Shown: positions 53,918-62,233 of the stretch, piece by piece | How the letters are laid out: every line of letters starts with the position of its first letter | Position numbering within the stretch: the stretch's first letter is position 1 | Source of the DNA: an uncultured Dokdonia sp. | GTDB taxonomy: Bacteria; Bacteroidota; Bacteroidia; Flavobacteriales; Flavobacteriaceae | Direction: 5' to 3' | Assembly: GCA_947503305.1 (NCBI GenBank) | Contig: CANNDF010000007.1 | Coordinates: 1 to 64,000 of the forward strand | Length of the DNA: 64,000 nt | The notes under the pieces: generated by a model | What the model was told of the DNA's origin: nothing | The model's input: the letters and a program-made list of their open reading frames with translations, nothing else | Databases searched by the model: none | Translations under genes and position numbers: made by a program

Positions 53918-55135
53918 TTAAATTATTTCTGCAACTACAAATGTACTTCCACCTACAAAGATAAGATCCCTGAGAGTCGCTTCTTTTTTAGCACTCTCAT
54001 AGGCTTCTATCACACTTGGAAAACAATCTCCTTTAAGATCGTAACCACTAGCAATATCCATGAGTTTTTTACTATTCATACCCCTTGGAATATCAGGTTT
54101 ACAAAAATAGTAATGGGCATTTTCAGGAAAAAGAGGTAAGATACTTGACAGGTCTTTATCTGAAACCACTCCCAATACAATATGTAATCGTGTATATTTT
54201 TCTTTTTTAAGTTGCCGGATTACATAGAAAAGTCCTTCTTTATTATGCGCAGTATCACATATTACTTTAGGAGCCTCCTGTAATTGTTGCCATCTCCCCA
54301 ACAATCCTGTATTATTTACTACATTTTTCAACCCTTTAGCAATATGTTGTATTCCTATAACAAATCCTTTTTTCTGCAAAGTTGCTATAGTAACCTGTGC
54401 GGTACGAATATTATTTTTTTGATAATCCCCGATAAGATCTGATGATAAGGGCAAAGCATTAAATGCATATGCTTTCTCAAGTGGAGCATTACGTTTTTGC
54501 GAAAGCGTATCAAAAATCTCTTCTGTCTCTTTATGATATTCTCCTATTATTACTGGGATTTCTTCTTTTATAATACCTGCCTTTTCGGTAGCGATTTCTG
54601 ATAGTGTCGTTCCTAAAAATTGAGTATGATCTAAACCTATATTAGTAATCACAGATACTTCTGGCAGTATAATATTTGTAGCGTCTAAACGGCCACCAAG
54701 ACCCACTTCTATAACTGCAATATCTACCTGTTGCTTATGAAAGTATTCAAAAGCCATCCCTACAGTCATTTCAAAAAAAGAAAGCTTATGTTCTTCAAAA
54801 AACGACTTATGCTTTTTTACAAAACCCATCACAAACTGTTTACTTACAGGAGCTCCATTAATTCGAATACGCTCCCTAAAGTCTTTAAGATGTGGCGATG
54901 TGTATAACCCAACTTTATACCCCGCCTCATGAAGTATAGAAGCTAGCATATGACTAGTAGATCCTTTACCATTTGTACCACCAACATGTATTGTTTTATA
55001 GTTTACATGTGGGTTTTCTAAATATTCAGAAAGCAATTTAATATTGCTTAAATCTGTTTTATAGGCGGCTACTCCTTGCCGCTGATACATCGGTAGTTTA
55101 TTAAATAACCACGTTAAGGTCTCTTGATAATTAAT
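53918..55135 (-). CDS. folC: Folylpolyglutamate/dihydrofolate synthase, probable ATT start
   Basis: The product has the folate ligase order: PMYQRQGVAAYKTDL, P-loop IHVGGTNGKGSTSHMLASIL, LGGRLDATNI, TNIGLDHTQFLG, LLGRWQQLQEAPKVICDTAHN and VVSDKDLSSIL. The first ATG is at 55090, but the family N-terminus (NYQETLTWLFNKLPMYQRQG) continues in frame upstream, with no ATG, GTG or TTG before an in-frame TAA. The codon where the initiating Met belongs is ATT at 55133-55135, so I place the start there (405 residues); the conservative start is 55090. FolC adds glutamate to folates and makes dihydrofolate. A decayed palindrome copy encodes LSQKRN at 54493-54506. Confidence 0.9.
   Translation of the reverse strand: MNYQETLTWLFNKLPMYQRQGVAAYKTDLSNIKLLSEYLENPHVNYKTIHVGGTNGKGSTSHMLASILHEAGYKVGLYTSPHLKDFRERIRINGAPVSKQFVMGFVKKHKSFFEEHKLSFFEMTVGMAFEYFHKQQVDIAVIEVGLGGRLDATNIILPEVSVITNIGLDHTQFLGTTLSEIATEKAGIIKEEIPVIIGEYHKETEEIFDTLSQKRNAPLEKAYAFNALPLSSDLIGDYQKNNIRTAQVTIATLQKKGFVIGIQHIAKGLKNVVNNTGLLGRWQQLQEAPKVICDTAHNKEGLFYVIRQLKKEKYTRLHIVLGVVSDKDLSSILPLFPENAHYYFCKPDIPRGMNSKKLMDIASGYDLKGDCFPSVIEAYESAKKEATLRDLIFVGGSTFVVAEII
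54493..54506. repeat. Dispersed palindrome, decayed copy (folC)
   Basis: GTTTTTGCGAAAGC differs from the exact copy at two positions. It reads Leu-Ser-Gln-Lys-Arg in folC. Confidence 0.5.
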
Positions 55136-55147
55136 ACGGCAATAAAT

Positions 55148-55703
55148 TTAATTTTTAATAAGCTTCTGTGAAAATGAGATTTCACCATTATTTACCTGTA
55201 CAATATAAACTTCTTTAGATAAATCACTCACCGAAACTATTTGTTTTTTATCTTGAATTGGCACTATCTTTTGCAACTGCCCTAATAAAGTATATATACG
55301 CACTTCCCCTATTCCATTATAAGCTTTAAGATCAATAGTAAATTCTTCTGTCACTGGATTAGGGTAAAGGTTTATATTAATATCGCTTAAAGCGAGATCA
55401 TCTGTTGTTAATACATCAGTACTTATATCTAATCTATAACTAGATCTAACATAAGTCCCAAATATTAGATTGATTACGTTGTGTATTTTGTAGATCTTGA
55501 CGCCAAGCTGCTGCATTACAATATGCAGATGGTTTTATTTCCCCGGTTGGATACGCACGTTGCATAAACATAAGGTCAATAGGTGACTTTTCTTCTATTT
55601 CCATGCCCAGAGGAGCGGGGGTATTTTTCGTAGCAACATATTGAACTCCTATATAAATACCTAGACAACATATAATTAGAGTGAGTAAGATCTTTGATTT
55701 CAT
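55148..55703 (-). pseudogene. Remnant of a T9SS-secreted protein with internal deletion
   Basis: Two frames together look like the two ends of one large secreted protein. The first (55703 to about 55446) has a signal peptide (MKSKILLTLIICCLGIYIG) and a propeptide-like start (FMQRAYPTGEIKPSAYCNAAAWRQDL, then QSNIWDL) resembling N-termini of flavobacterial BNR/sortilin-repeat proteins. The second, in another frame (to 55148), holds only a type A T9SS sorting domain: LYPNPVTEEFTIDL, VRIYTLLGQLQ, LSKEVYIVQVNNGEISFSQKLIKN. The long repeat region between them is missing and the frame is broken near 55455, so it is read as an internal deletion. A genuine small secreted protein with a frameshift error is the alternative. 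Confidence 0.65.
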
Positions 55704-55800
55704 AGTATTTTCTTTAAGTATTAAAGATACGCATTAGGGCTGTGAATTTGAAACTACTCTGTATTTATACAAACTAGAACCTTATGATAACATGAGGCTA

Positions 55801-55842
55801 AAACAAAAAGAGTGGCATTACAATGCCACTCTTTTTGTTTTA
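55801..55842. terminator. Strong bidirectional terminator
   Basis: Arms 55801-55819 and 55824-55842 form a 19-bp perfect stem with a 4-base loop, with A- and T-runs at the ends. It lies 15 bases past the SnoaL-like gene's stop on the minus strand. Confidence 0.92.
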
Positions 55843-55857
55843 TATGAACTATTCTAT

Positions 55858-56211
55858 TTATGCATGAAAATAGCGTTCATTTATGATTTTTCCATCTCTC
55901 CAGATAGTTCTGTTGATTTGCTCAAATCTATGTGAGGTTCCATCATTTGTTGTAAATTCCATAACAGCCTCATAATAAGATGTATTTCCATTAATTGCAT
56001 AATGCTTGATATCATATCCTCCAAACTCGGTTACAGTTGCCAATAATTCCTTTTCAGCTGCTATTGCTACATCCTTTCCAACTTTAGGTTCATTATTTGC
56101 CTCTTGTAAGACAACATCATCTGCTAAGTATTTATCCATAGCTTCTAAAAATTGTCCTTTTCCCAGCATTTCCTTAAGGTCTAATAGTGCATTTTCAATT
56201 TGATTTTCCAT
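55858..56211 (-). CDS. SnoaL-like (NTF2 fold) protein
   Basis: The 117-residue product has the cone-shaped NTF2-like pattern: a helical N-terminus (ALLDLKEMLGKGQFLEAMDKYLADDVVLQE), GGYDIKHYAINGNTSYYEAVMEFTTNDG and the final strand RTIWRDGKIINERYFHA. Such proteins bind or isomerise small molecules; no catalytic Asp/His pair can be assigned with confidence. It stands between its own terminator and the tonB gene, 134 bases from the latter. Confidence 0.8.
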   Translation of the reverse strand: MENQIENALLDLKEMLGKGQFLEAMDKYLADDVVLQEANNEPKVGKDVAIAAEKELLATVTEFGGYDIKHYAINGNTSYYEAVMEFTTNDGTSHRFEQINRTIWRDGKIINERYFHA

Positions 56212-56345
56212 TTTCGTGTGATTTTAAGTTAATTATTTATCTGCCCATTGAGTCGGTTAATAAATAATCACTTACAAACTTTATGATGTCAATACGACAT
56301 AATGCTTGTCTATTTTCCTAAAATCCTTGAGAATTGGCTTTATTT

Positions 56346-57179
56346 TTAATTGGAAAGACTGAAACGGTATACAATTTTACCTATTTGTTTGGAAGGAGCC
56401 TTGCTATCTGCATTAAATTTTGTGGCAAGTGCAGCTGCTTTTGCAGGGTCAAGAAGACATTTAGAATTATTGGTTGTTCCTCTTACGCCAGGAACTGCTT
56501 TAATTACTTTTCCAGAGCGATCTACTTCAATGCTTACAACTACTGTTCCTGATTCATTGCATTCCTGAACACGTTTAGGCTTTCCTAATGCTTTGCGCCC
56601 ACCTAATAAATAGTTCCCATCGCCATCTAATCCTTTTCCAGTTCCGTAATAACTAGATGCATTGGGATCGCCATTAGGGTCACCCTTATCCCCTGCTTGA
56701 TTATCATCTCCTTCTCCTCCTTGCGCTATTCCATCTTTTTTAGGGCCATTAATCAGTGCATCAAGTGCGCTGGTTGTGCTCTTATCTGGTTTAGGATCTG
56801 GTTTTGCTTCTTCTACAGGTTTCTCTTCAGGAGTTTCTTTTGGTGTTTCTATTTTTGGCTTTGGAGTCTCTTTTGGTTTTTCTTCAATAACTGGAGCTTC
56901 TTCGGTATCCTGTGTAATTACCTCGTCCTTTATTTCAGGCTTAGGAGGTGTGGGTGTAGGTTGCGGTGCCGTATTCTTAGGTGCAGAGGCTACAGGTTTT
57001 GTAGGTTGTACATTTCCAGAGCCTACACTAGATGTTCCAAAATTGACAGCAATACCACCTTCCGGAGGTGGATCAAGATAGTCCATTCCTACCCAAAACA
57101 TAAGTAGCAATATAATAGTCATCAATAGTGTAGTAATTCTAAATGACTTTCGTTTATGTATGGTATCTAAGTAGGGCAA
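56346..57179 (-). CDS. TonB-type energy transducer
   Basis: The 277-residue product has a short cytoplasmic start, one membrane helix (about residues 15-33, TLLMTIILLLMFWVGMDYL), a long Pro/Lys/Glu-rich spacer (PTPTPPKPEIKDE to PDPKPDKSTTS), a Gly/Asp-rich part, and a C-terminal domain with CNESGTVVVSIEVDRSGKVIKAVPGVRGT and IVYRFSLSN. It carries proton-motive energy from ExbB-ExbD to outer membrane TonB-dependent receptors. It follows exbD in transcription, after a 66-base gap with an exact palindrome copy. Confidence 0.88.
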   Translation of the reverse strand: MPYLDTIHKRKSFRITTLLMTIILLLMFWVGMDYLDPPPEGGIAVNFGTSSVGSGNVQPTKPVASAPKNTAPQPTPTPPKPEIKDEVITQDTEEAPVIEEKPKETPKPKIETPKETPEEKPVEEAKPDPKPDKSTTSALDALINGPKKDGIAQGGEGDDNQAGDKGDPNGDPNASSYYGTGKGLDGDGNYLLGGRKALGKPKRVQECNESGTVVVSIEVDRSGKVIKAVPGVRGTTNNSKCLLDPAKAAALATKFNADSKAPSKQIGKIVYRFSLSN

Positions 57180-57221
57180 ATCTCTTTGTTGAGTTTAGTA
57201 TTATAAAGTTTATGTTATTTT

Positions 57222-57235
57222 GCTTTCGCGAAAGC
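57222..57235. repeat. Dispersed palindrome, exact copy 9
   Basis: Intergenic copy between exbD and tonB, 11 bases past the exbD stop and 43 bases before the tonB start; extended by flanking TT/AA to 18 bp. Confidence 0.95.
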
Positions 57236-57245
57236 AAACGTCTAA

Positions 57246-57638
57246 TTAATTAGGTCGTACTGCTAATACAATTTTATATCTATTTCTGTTTGCTATGTCC
57301 ATAATCTTCACTGCATTTTCTATAGGAACGCCTTCTTCAGCTCTTAATATAATCGTAGGTTCTTCTACACCTTCCAGTTCTTTATTAATGTATGCTTCAA
57401 TACCTCGCTCACTAACCCTTTCTTTGTTTACATAAAAATCCAGATCTTTTGTAATACTTACAGAAAGGTTTTGTTTATTACTGGTTTTCCCTTTTGCTTT
57501 AGGCAAAATAAGGTCTAATGCATCTGGTGTTATTGCAGGAGAGGTCAATAAAAAGAATACAAGTAGTAAAAAGACAATATCTGTCATCGAACTCATACTG
57601 AATTCTGGACTTACTTTATTTCTTCCTCGCAGATTCAT
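57246..57638 (-). CDS. exbD: Biopolymer transport protein ExbD/TolR
   Basis: The 130-residue product has one N-terminal membrane helix with the conserved Asp (SSMTDIVFLLLVFFLLTSPA) and a periplasmic domain (VSITKDLDFYVNKERV, TIILRAEEGVPIENAVKIMDIANRNRYKIVLAVRP). The Asp in the helix is part of the proton path with ExbB. It sits one base downstream of exbB and upstream of tonB. Confidence 0.93.
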   Translation of the reverse strand: MNLRGRNKVSPEFSMSSMTDIVFLLLVFFLLTSPAITPDALDLILPKAKGKTSNKQNLSVSITKDLDFYVNKERVSERGIEAYINKELEGVEEPTIILRAEEGVPIENAVKIMDIANRNRYKIVLAVRPN

Positions 57639-57639
57639 A

Positions 57640-58344
57640 CTAGATAGGTTCGTTTAATAAATCAAGAAAATCTACAGCATTAGCTTCCATAGCATGTACC
57701 ACTTTATCAGTACGTACTACAAGGTGATTATATCCCATGTAAGCTATAATCCCTACAATAAGACCTGCAACAGTTGTAGTCATTGCGGTATATATACCCT
57801 CAGCAAGTGTTCCCATTTCTGCCTGACCACTACTCGTAGCTAGGGTATGAAAGGCCAACACCATTCCGATAACAGTTCCTAAAAACCCTATCATAGGAGC
57901 CGCTCCTGCTATGGTAGCAAGGATACTTACATTCTTTTCAAGACGATACACTTCTAATCGTCCACTATTTTCAATAGCAGTATTTATATCTTCCAAAGGA
58001 CTACCTATACGACTCACCCCTTTTGCGGTAAGTCTAGCCACAGGAGAATTCGTTTGCGCACATAGTATCTTAGCTGCTTCTATATTACCTGAACTGACAT
58101 TATCTCGTATCTGATTCATAAAATTACTATCTATTTTTGATGCTGCTTTAATGGCAAACAAACGTTCAAAATAGATATATATCGCTACAAATAGCAACAC
58201 AAATAACACAGTGATAATGACAATACCTGCAGTTCCGCCTGTAAGTAATAAGTCTATAATAGAGAGTGTCTTTTCTACAGGTTCATCTGTAGCAAGAGGA
58301 TCAATAGCGTCTTGTACGCCATCTTGCAAAAGGGTCGTAAGCAT
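57640..58344 (-). CDS. exbB: MotA/TolQ/ExbB proton channel protein
   Basis: The 234-residue product has three membrane helices: GGTAGIVIITVLFVLLFVAIYIYFERLFA, then ILATIAGAAPMIGFLGTVIGMVLAFHTLA and TAMTTTVAGLIVGIIAYMGYNHLV, the MotA/ExbB channel signature. It forms the motor with ExbD that drives TonB. It is the first gene of the exbB-exbD-tonB set; nhaD lies 51 bases upstream. Confidence 0.94.
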   Translation of the reverse strand: MLTTLLQDGVQDAIDPLATDEPVEKTLSIIDLLLTGGTAGIVIITVLFVLLFVAIYIYFERLFAIKAASKIDSNFMNQIRDNVSSGNIEAAKILCAQTNSPVARLTAKGVSRIGSPLEDINTAIENSGRLEVYRLEKNVSILATIAGAAPMIGFLGTVIGMVLAFHTLATSSGQAEMGTLAEGIYTAMTTTVAGLIVGIIAYMGYNHLVVRTDKVVHAMEANAVDFLDLLNEPI

Positions 58345-58395
58345 AATTTTAGATTAGTTAGGTTGATAACGCAGATTACAGGGATTAATTATATC

Positions 58396-59769
58396 TTATA
58401 GAGAGAACATGATCACTAAATAGACATAACCTACAAGGAATCCTATCAAAGCTAACCAAGAGATTTTCTTTAAATACCAGATAAAATCGATCTTTTCCAT
58501 TCCCATTGCAGCAACTCCCGCTGCTGATCCTATAATTAACATACTTCCTCCAGTTCCTGCTGCAAAGGCAATAGCATGCCATAGATCTGCATCTAAAGCT
58601 ACATCTCCATACATCCCTATAGAAGCTGCTACTAAAGGCACATTATCTATAATTGCAGAGAACACACCAAGTAAGGCAACAACAATATCTTGATTAGGGA
58701 TTGCTGCTTGTAATGCTTCAGCCAGATAACGCAAGGTTCCTACTTCTTCTCCTCCTATAGTTCCATAGACTAATGTCTCCAAAGCACCTACAGCCATAAG
58801 TATTCCTAAGAAGAAAAGGATACTGCTTATTTCTATACGCGATAGTGCTTTATGTGCCGAATATAAATGGCGTTTTTCTTTACTAAAGTCTTCTTCAGGA
58901 TGAATATATTCTGATACTAACCAGACAACTCCTAAGGCTAACATCATTCCCATATATGGTGGTAAATGAGTTAATGTTTTAAATACAGGAACAGAAACTA
59001 TCATACCTAATCCTAAGAAAAGCATTGTTTTACTACTTAATAGTTTTCCGGTTTCTGCATCCATATCATCTTCATTTACCTCTATCTCTCCTCTAAAAGC
59101 TGGTAAATACATTGCGATAATAAATGGCACTGCAAAACAAAGAATAGAAGGAATAACAAGTGTTGTTATTAATCCTCCTACAGACACTTTATTTGCAATC
59201 CATAACATCGTAGTAGTTACATCTCCTATAGGTGACCAAGCGCCTCCTGCATTTGCAGCAATTACAACAAGTCCTGCAAACCATAGACGTTCATTTTTAT
59301 TACTTATTAACTTACGTAATAATGTGATTAATACTATAGTGGCCGTAAGGTTATCAATAATTGCAGAAAGAATAAATGCTAGTATTCCTATAAGCCATAA
59401 AAGCTTTCTTTTACTTCGTGTTCTAACAACAGATTTAAGTATTTCAAAACCACGATGGAGGTCTATAATTTCTACTATAGTCATTGCTCCTATAAGAAAT
59501 ACTAGTATTTCTGCTGTCTTACCTAAATGATGTAATAAGGTATTCTTAAATCCTTCATCGGCGACATGGTGATCTCCTGTCAATGCACTAAAAACGTTCT
59601 CATGGCCGTCTACTACATTAAACCATCCTTGACTAAATCCTACTGCTAGAAAGGCCCACATCAACGAAGCCATGATTAAAGCTGGTACTGTTTTATCCAG
59701 TCGCAACGGGTGTTCTAGTGTAATCGAAAGGTAGCCAATGACAAAAATTAAAATAATGACAGATTCCAT
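58396..59769 (-). CDS. nhaD: NhaD-type sodium:proton antiporter
   Basis: The 457-residue product has about 11-12 membrane helices of the ion transporter superfamily: LSAIIDNLTATIVLITLLRKLI, WFAGLVVIAANAGGAWSPIGDVTTTMLWI and FSAIIDNVPLVAASIGMYG, the NhaD hallmarks with paired IIDN motifs. It expels sodium in exchange for protons, expected in a marine cell. It lies between the amino acid dehydrogenase gene (24 bases upstream) and exbB on the same strand. Confidence 0.94.
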   Translation of the reverse strand: MESVIILIFVIGYLSITLEHPLRLDKTVPALIMASLMWAFLAVGFSQGWFNVVDGHENVFSALTGDHHVADEGFKNTLLHHLGKTAEILVFLIGAMTIVEIIDLHRGFEILKSVVRTRSKRKLLWLIGILAFILSAIIDNLTATIVLITLLRKLISNKNERLWFAGLVVIAANAGGAWSPIGDVTTTMLWIANKVSVGGLITTLVIPSILCFAVPFIIAMYLPAFRGEIEVNEDDMDAETGKLLSSKTMLFLGLGMIVSVPVFKTLTHLPPYMGMMLALGVVWLVSEYIHPEEDFSKEKRHLYSAHKALSRIEISSILFFLGILMAVGALETLVYGTIGGEEVGTLRYLAEALQAAIPNQDIVVALLGVFSAIIDNVPLVAASIGMYGDVALDADLWHAIAFAAGTGGSMLIIGSAAGVAAMGMEKIDFIWYLKKISWLALIGFLVGYVYLVIMFSL

Positions 59770-59793
59770 ATGTATTTAGTTATTTAGAGACTT

Positions 59794-61020
59794 TTAAAGT
59801 AATTCTTTTAATGCAATTTCAAAAGCAGTTTTACTGATATTTTTTTTATCTATGTTTTGATTAAAAATTTGTTGAATAGCATTACGTATTATTGAAGAGG
59901 TATCTTCAAAAATTGCATCATCCGTCATTTGCACTCTACGCTCCATAAAATAAGCAAAAACACGAGCCATTCCACAGTTTGAAATAAAGTCAGGAATCAA
60001 ACTTACTTGTGCATCTGTATGCTCCATAATTGATCCAAAAAATATCTCTGGATCTGCAAAAGGAACATTTGCACCACAAGAAATTACTTCAAGACCAGTA
60101 CCTATCAATTGATCTATTTGATCTTGAGTAATTAATCTAGATGCAGCACATGGTGCAAAAATCTCTGTTTCTAGAGACCAAATACGGTTGTTCATTTCTT
60201 GAAAGGGAATTAGGTCTCCTTTCCCTAAGGTATTACCGTCTTTTTTTAAGTATAGCTCTCGTATTTCTTCAAAAGAAAAACCATCTTCATTAATAAGACC
60301 TCCTACAATATCTATAATCCCTACTACTTTAGCTCCCATTTGAGCTAGATAAAAAGCAGCCGCTGCGCCTACATTTCCAAATCCCTGTACAACAGCACGT
60401 TTTCCTTTTACACTACCGCCATAAATATCATAATAATGTCTTACAGCTTCTGCTACTCCATATCCTGTGATCATATCGGCAACAGTATACTTACGACCTA
60501 CATCTGGAGAATATGTTGGGTTTTCTATTACTTTAATTACTCCTTGACGTAATTGACCTATCCTATTAATCTTATCTGCTTCAGTAGGTTTAAAATGTCC
60601 CGTAAAAACACCTTCTTGAGGATGCCATACTCCACTCTCTTCTGTAATAGGAATCACTTCATGAATTTCATCTACATTGAGATCACCTCCGGTTCCATAA
60701 TAACTTTTTAACAAAGGAGACACTGCGTTATACCAGCGTTCTAGCACCCCTTTTTTACGTGGATCTTTGGGGTCAAAGTTTATACCTGATTTTGCTCCAC
60801 CTATAGATGGGCCAGAAACAGTAAACTTAACTTCCATTGTTTTTGCTAAGGAAAGTACCTCATTTTTATCAAGTCCTTTACGCATTCGGGTTCCTCCTCC
60901 GGCAGCACCTCCTCGTAAAGAATTTATGACTACCCATCCTTCGGCTTCGGTTTCTGGGTCATTCCAGTGAAAAACAATTTCTGGAGATTTATTTTCGTAA
61001 CGTTTTAGTAATTCTCTCAT
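59794..61020 (-). CDS. Glu/Leu/Phe/Val-type amino acid dehydrogenase
   Basis: The 408-residue product has the amino acid dehydrogenase fold: GGGTRMRKGLDKNEVLSLAKTMEVKFTVSGPSIGGAKSGINFDPKD (substrate Lys in the GGAKSGI motif), YYGTGGDLNVDEIHEVIP, and the NAD loop VVQGFGNVGAAAAFYLAQMGAKVVGIID. It interconverts an amino acid with its 2-oxo acid and ammonia; glutamate or a branched-chain amino acid are both possible. On the minus strand a TATATTTG box at 61041-61048 precedes the start. Confidence 0.88.
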   Translation of the reverse strand: MRELLKRYENKSPEIVFHWNDPETEAEGWVVINSLRGGAAGGGTRMRKGLDKNEVLSLAKTMEVKFTVSGPSIGGAKSGINFDPKDPRKKGVLERWYNAVSPLLKSYYGTGGDLNVDEIHEVIPITEESGVWHPQEGVFTGHFKPTEADKINRIGQLRQGVIKVIENPTYSPDVGRKYTVADMITGYGVAEAVRHYYDIYGGSVKGKRAVVQGFGNVGAAAAFYLAQMGAKVVGIIDIVGGLINEDGFSFEEIRELYLKKDGNTLGKGDLIPFQEMNNRIWSLETEIFAPCAASRLITQDQIDQLIGTGLEVISCGANVPFADPEIFFGSIMEHTDAQVSLIPDFISNCGMARVFAYFMERRVQMTDDAIFEDTSSIIRNAIQQIFNQNIDKKNISKTAFEIALKELL

Positions 61021-61086
61021 TCGGTTAGTTTGAAGAGTAACAAATATAAGAAAATGGGCAGGGCAATGTATTGAATTAATCTAAAA

Positions 61087-62151
61087 TTACGGTTGCCACA
61101 CTACACCTGATGAATGATCACGTTCTGCTCCAGTAACACTGGATAGCGTATTGATTTTATTTTCAAGTCTGAGTACTCCTAATAATCCAAAGATCATAGC
61201 TTCTTTAAATTCTATAAGTTCTCTTGAAGCAGTTACTACCTGAATTTTCTTGTGACTCTTAAGACGTTCTATCAAAAACTCATTAAAGGCGCCTCCTCCT
61301 GTTACGAGTACTGTCTTATTTTCTTCAAACTGTATTGCAAGTTGTATTGCTATATGCTCTGTAAATGTCCTTAAGATATCGTAAGGAGGTAGATCATATT
61401 TTTCTAGTAATGGAAGAAGTGTTTGATGAACCCATTCGACACCTAGTGATTTTGGTGGTAGTTGCTCAAAAAACGGTAGTGCATTTAGCGCATCTAAAAG
61501 TGGAGCGTGAAGTTTTCCCATTTTTGCAAAAGCACCTCCTTCATCATATTCTTTCCCTAATTTATGTGCATATATATTGAGTATTGTATTTACAGCACAA
61601 ACGTCATATGCAATACGCATATCATTGATATTCATAGAAATATTTGCAAAACCTCCTAAATTCAAACAATAATCATAGGTTTCAAATAATAATTGATCTC
61701 CCATAGGAACCAGTGGAGCTCCTTGTCCTCCTAATTGCACATCCTGAATTCGGAAATCACATACTACTTTTTGATTTGTATACTTTGCTATCTCTGGGAG
61801 ATTCCCTATTTGTAGCGTATACCCTTGATCAGGTTGATGTAAAATGGTATGACCGTGTGAACATATAGCGTCTATGGTTTCTGGAAATATATGATACTCT
61901 CTAATAAAATTATTGATTACTGATGCTAGATATCTCGTATACTGTATATTGAGTTGCTGTAATTTTTCTTTAGAAAAATGAACAGCTTCTTTTAAGCTTT
62001 TTACCCAATCTGCAGTGTAGACAACTGTTGTTGACTCTTTAATGGCTACTGTATATGTAGGATAAGTAACTATTTGCACCCATGCCAGATCAATACCATC
62101 TAGACTGGTTCCACTCATAACTCCGATAACGTTATAGTTTTTTTGTTGCAT
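61087..62151 (-). CDS. anmK: Anhydro-N-acetylmuramic acid kinase
   Basis: The 354-residue product matches AnmK: VIGVMSGTSLDGIDLAWVQ (phosphate 1), HGHTILHQPDQGYTLQIGNLPEIAKYTNQKVVCDFRIQDVQLGGQGAPLVPMGDQLLF, NLGGFANIS, FDxGxxN-like CAVNTILN, and VTGGGAFNEFLIERLK. It phosphorylates and opens 1,6-anhydro-MurNAc, returning cell-wall sugar to the cell. Divergent from the acyl-CoA dehydrogenase, with 82 bases between. Confidence 0.95.
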   Translation of the reverse strand: MQQKNYNVIGVMSGTSLDGIDLAWVQIVTYPTYTVAIKESTTVVYTADWVKSLKEAVHFSKEKLQQLNIQYTRYLASVINNFIREYHIFPETIDAICSHGHTILHQPDQGYTLQIGNLPEIAKYTNQKVVCDFRIQDVQLGGQGAPLVPMGDQLLFETYDYCLNLGGFANISMNINDMRIAYDVCAVNTILNIYAHKLGKEYDEGGAFAKMGKLHAPLLDALNALPFFEQLPPKSLGVEWVHQTLLPLLEKYDLPPYDILRTFTEHIAIQLAIQFEENKTVLVTGGGAFNEFLIERLKSHKKIQVVTASRELIEFKEAMIFGLLGVLRLENKINTLSSVTGAERDHSSGVVWQP

Positions 62152-62164
62152 TACGTTAAAACTA

Positions 62165-62195
62165 TTGAGAAAAATGCAAGAAACCAGTATCTTTG
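62165..62195 (+). promoter_or_regulatory. Promoter of the acyl-CoA dehydrogenase gene
   Basis: TTG at 62165-62167 and TATCTTTG at 62188-62195 match the Bacteroidota promoter with a 20-base spacer; the start point would be near 62201, about 33 bases before the ATG. It is the best match in the window. Confidence 0.7.
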
Positions 62196-62233
62196 CGTAC
62201 TTTTTTTAGATAATTCTTAAACTAATCGATCTA

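Noticed and set aside
55148-55516. Sorting-domain frame as a separate intact gene
   Set aside because: Its first residues are out-of-frame translation of the upstream remnant, with no signal peptide; a T9SS sorting domain without an export signal cannot function alone.
56697-57107. Plus-strand frames of 100-136 residues opposite tonB
   Set aside because: They are low-complexity Phe/Arg- or Ser/Gly-rich antisense translations of the Pro/Lys/Glu-rich spacer of the TonB protein.
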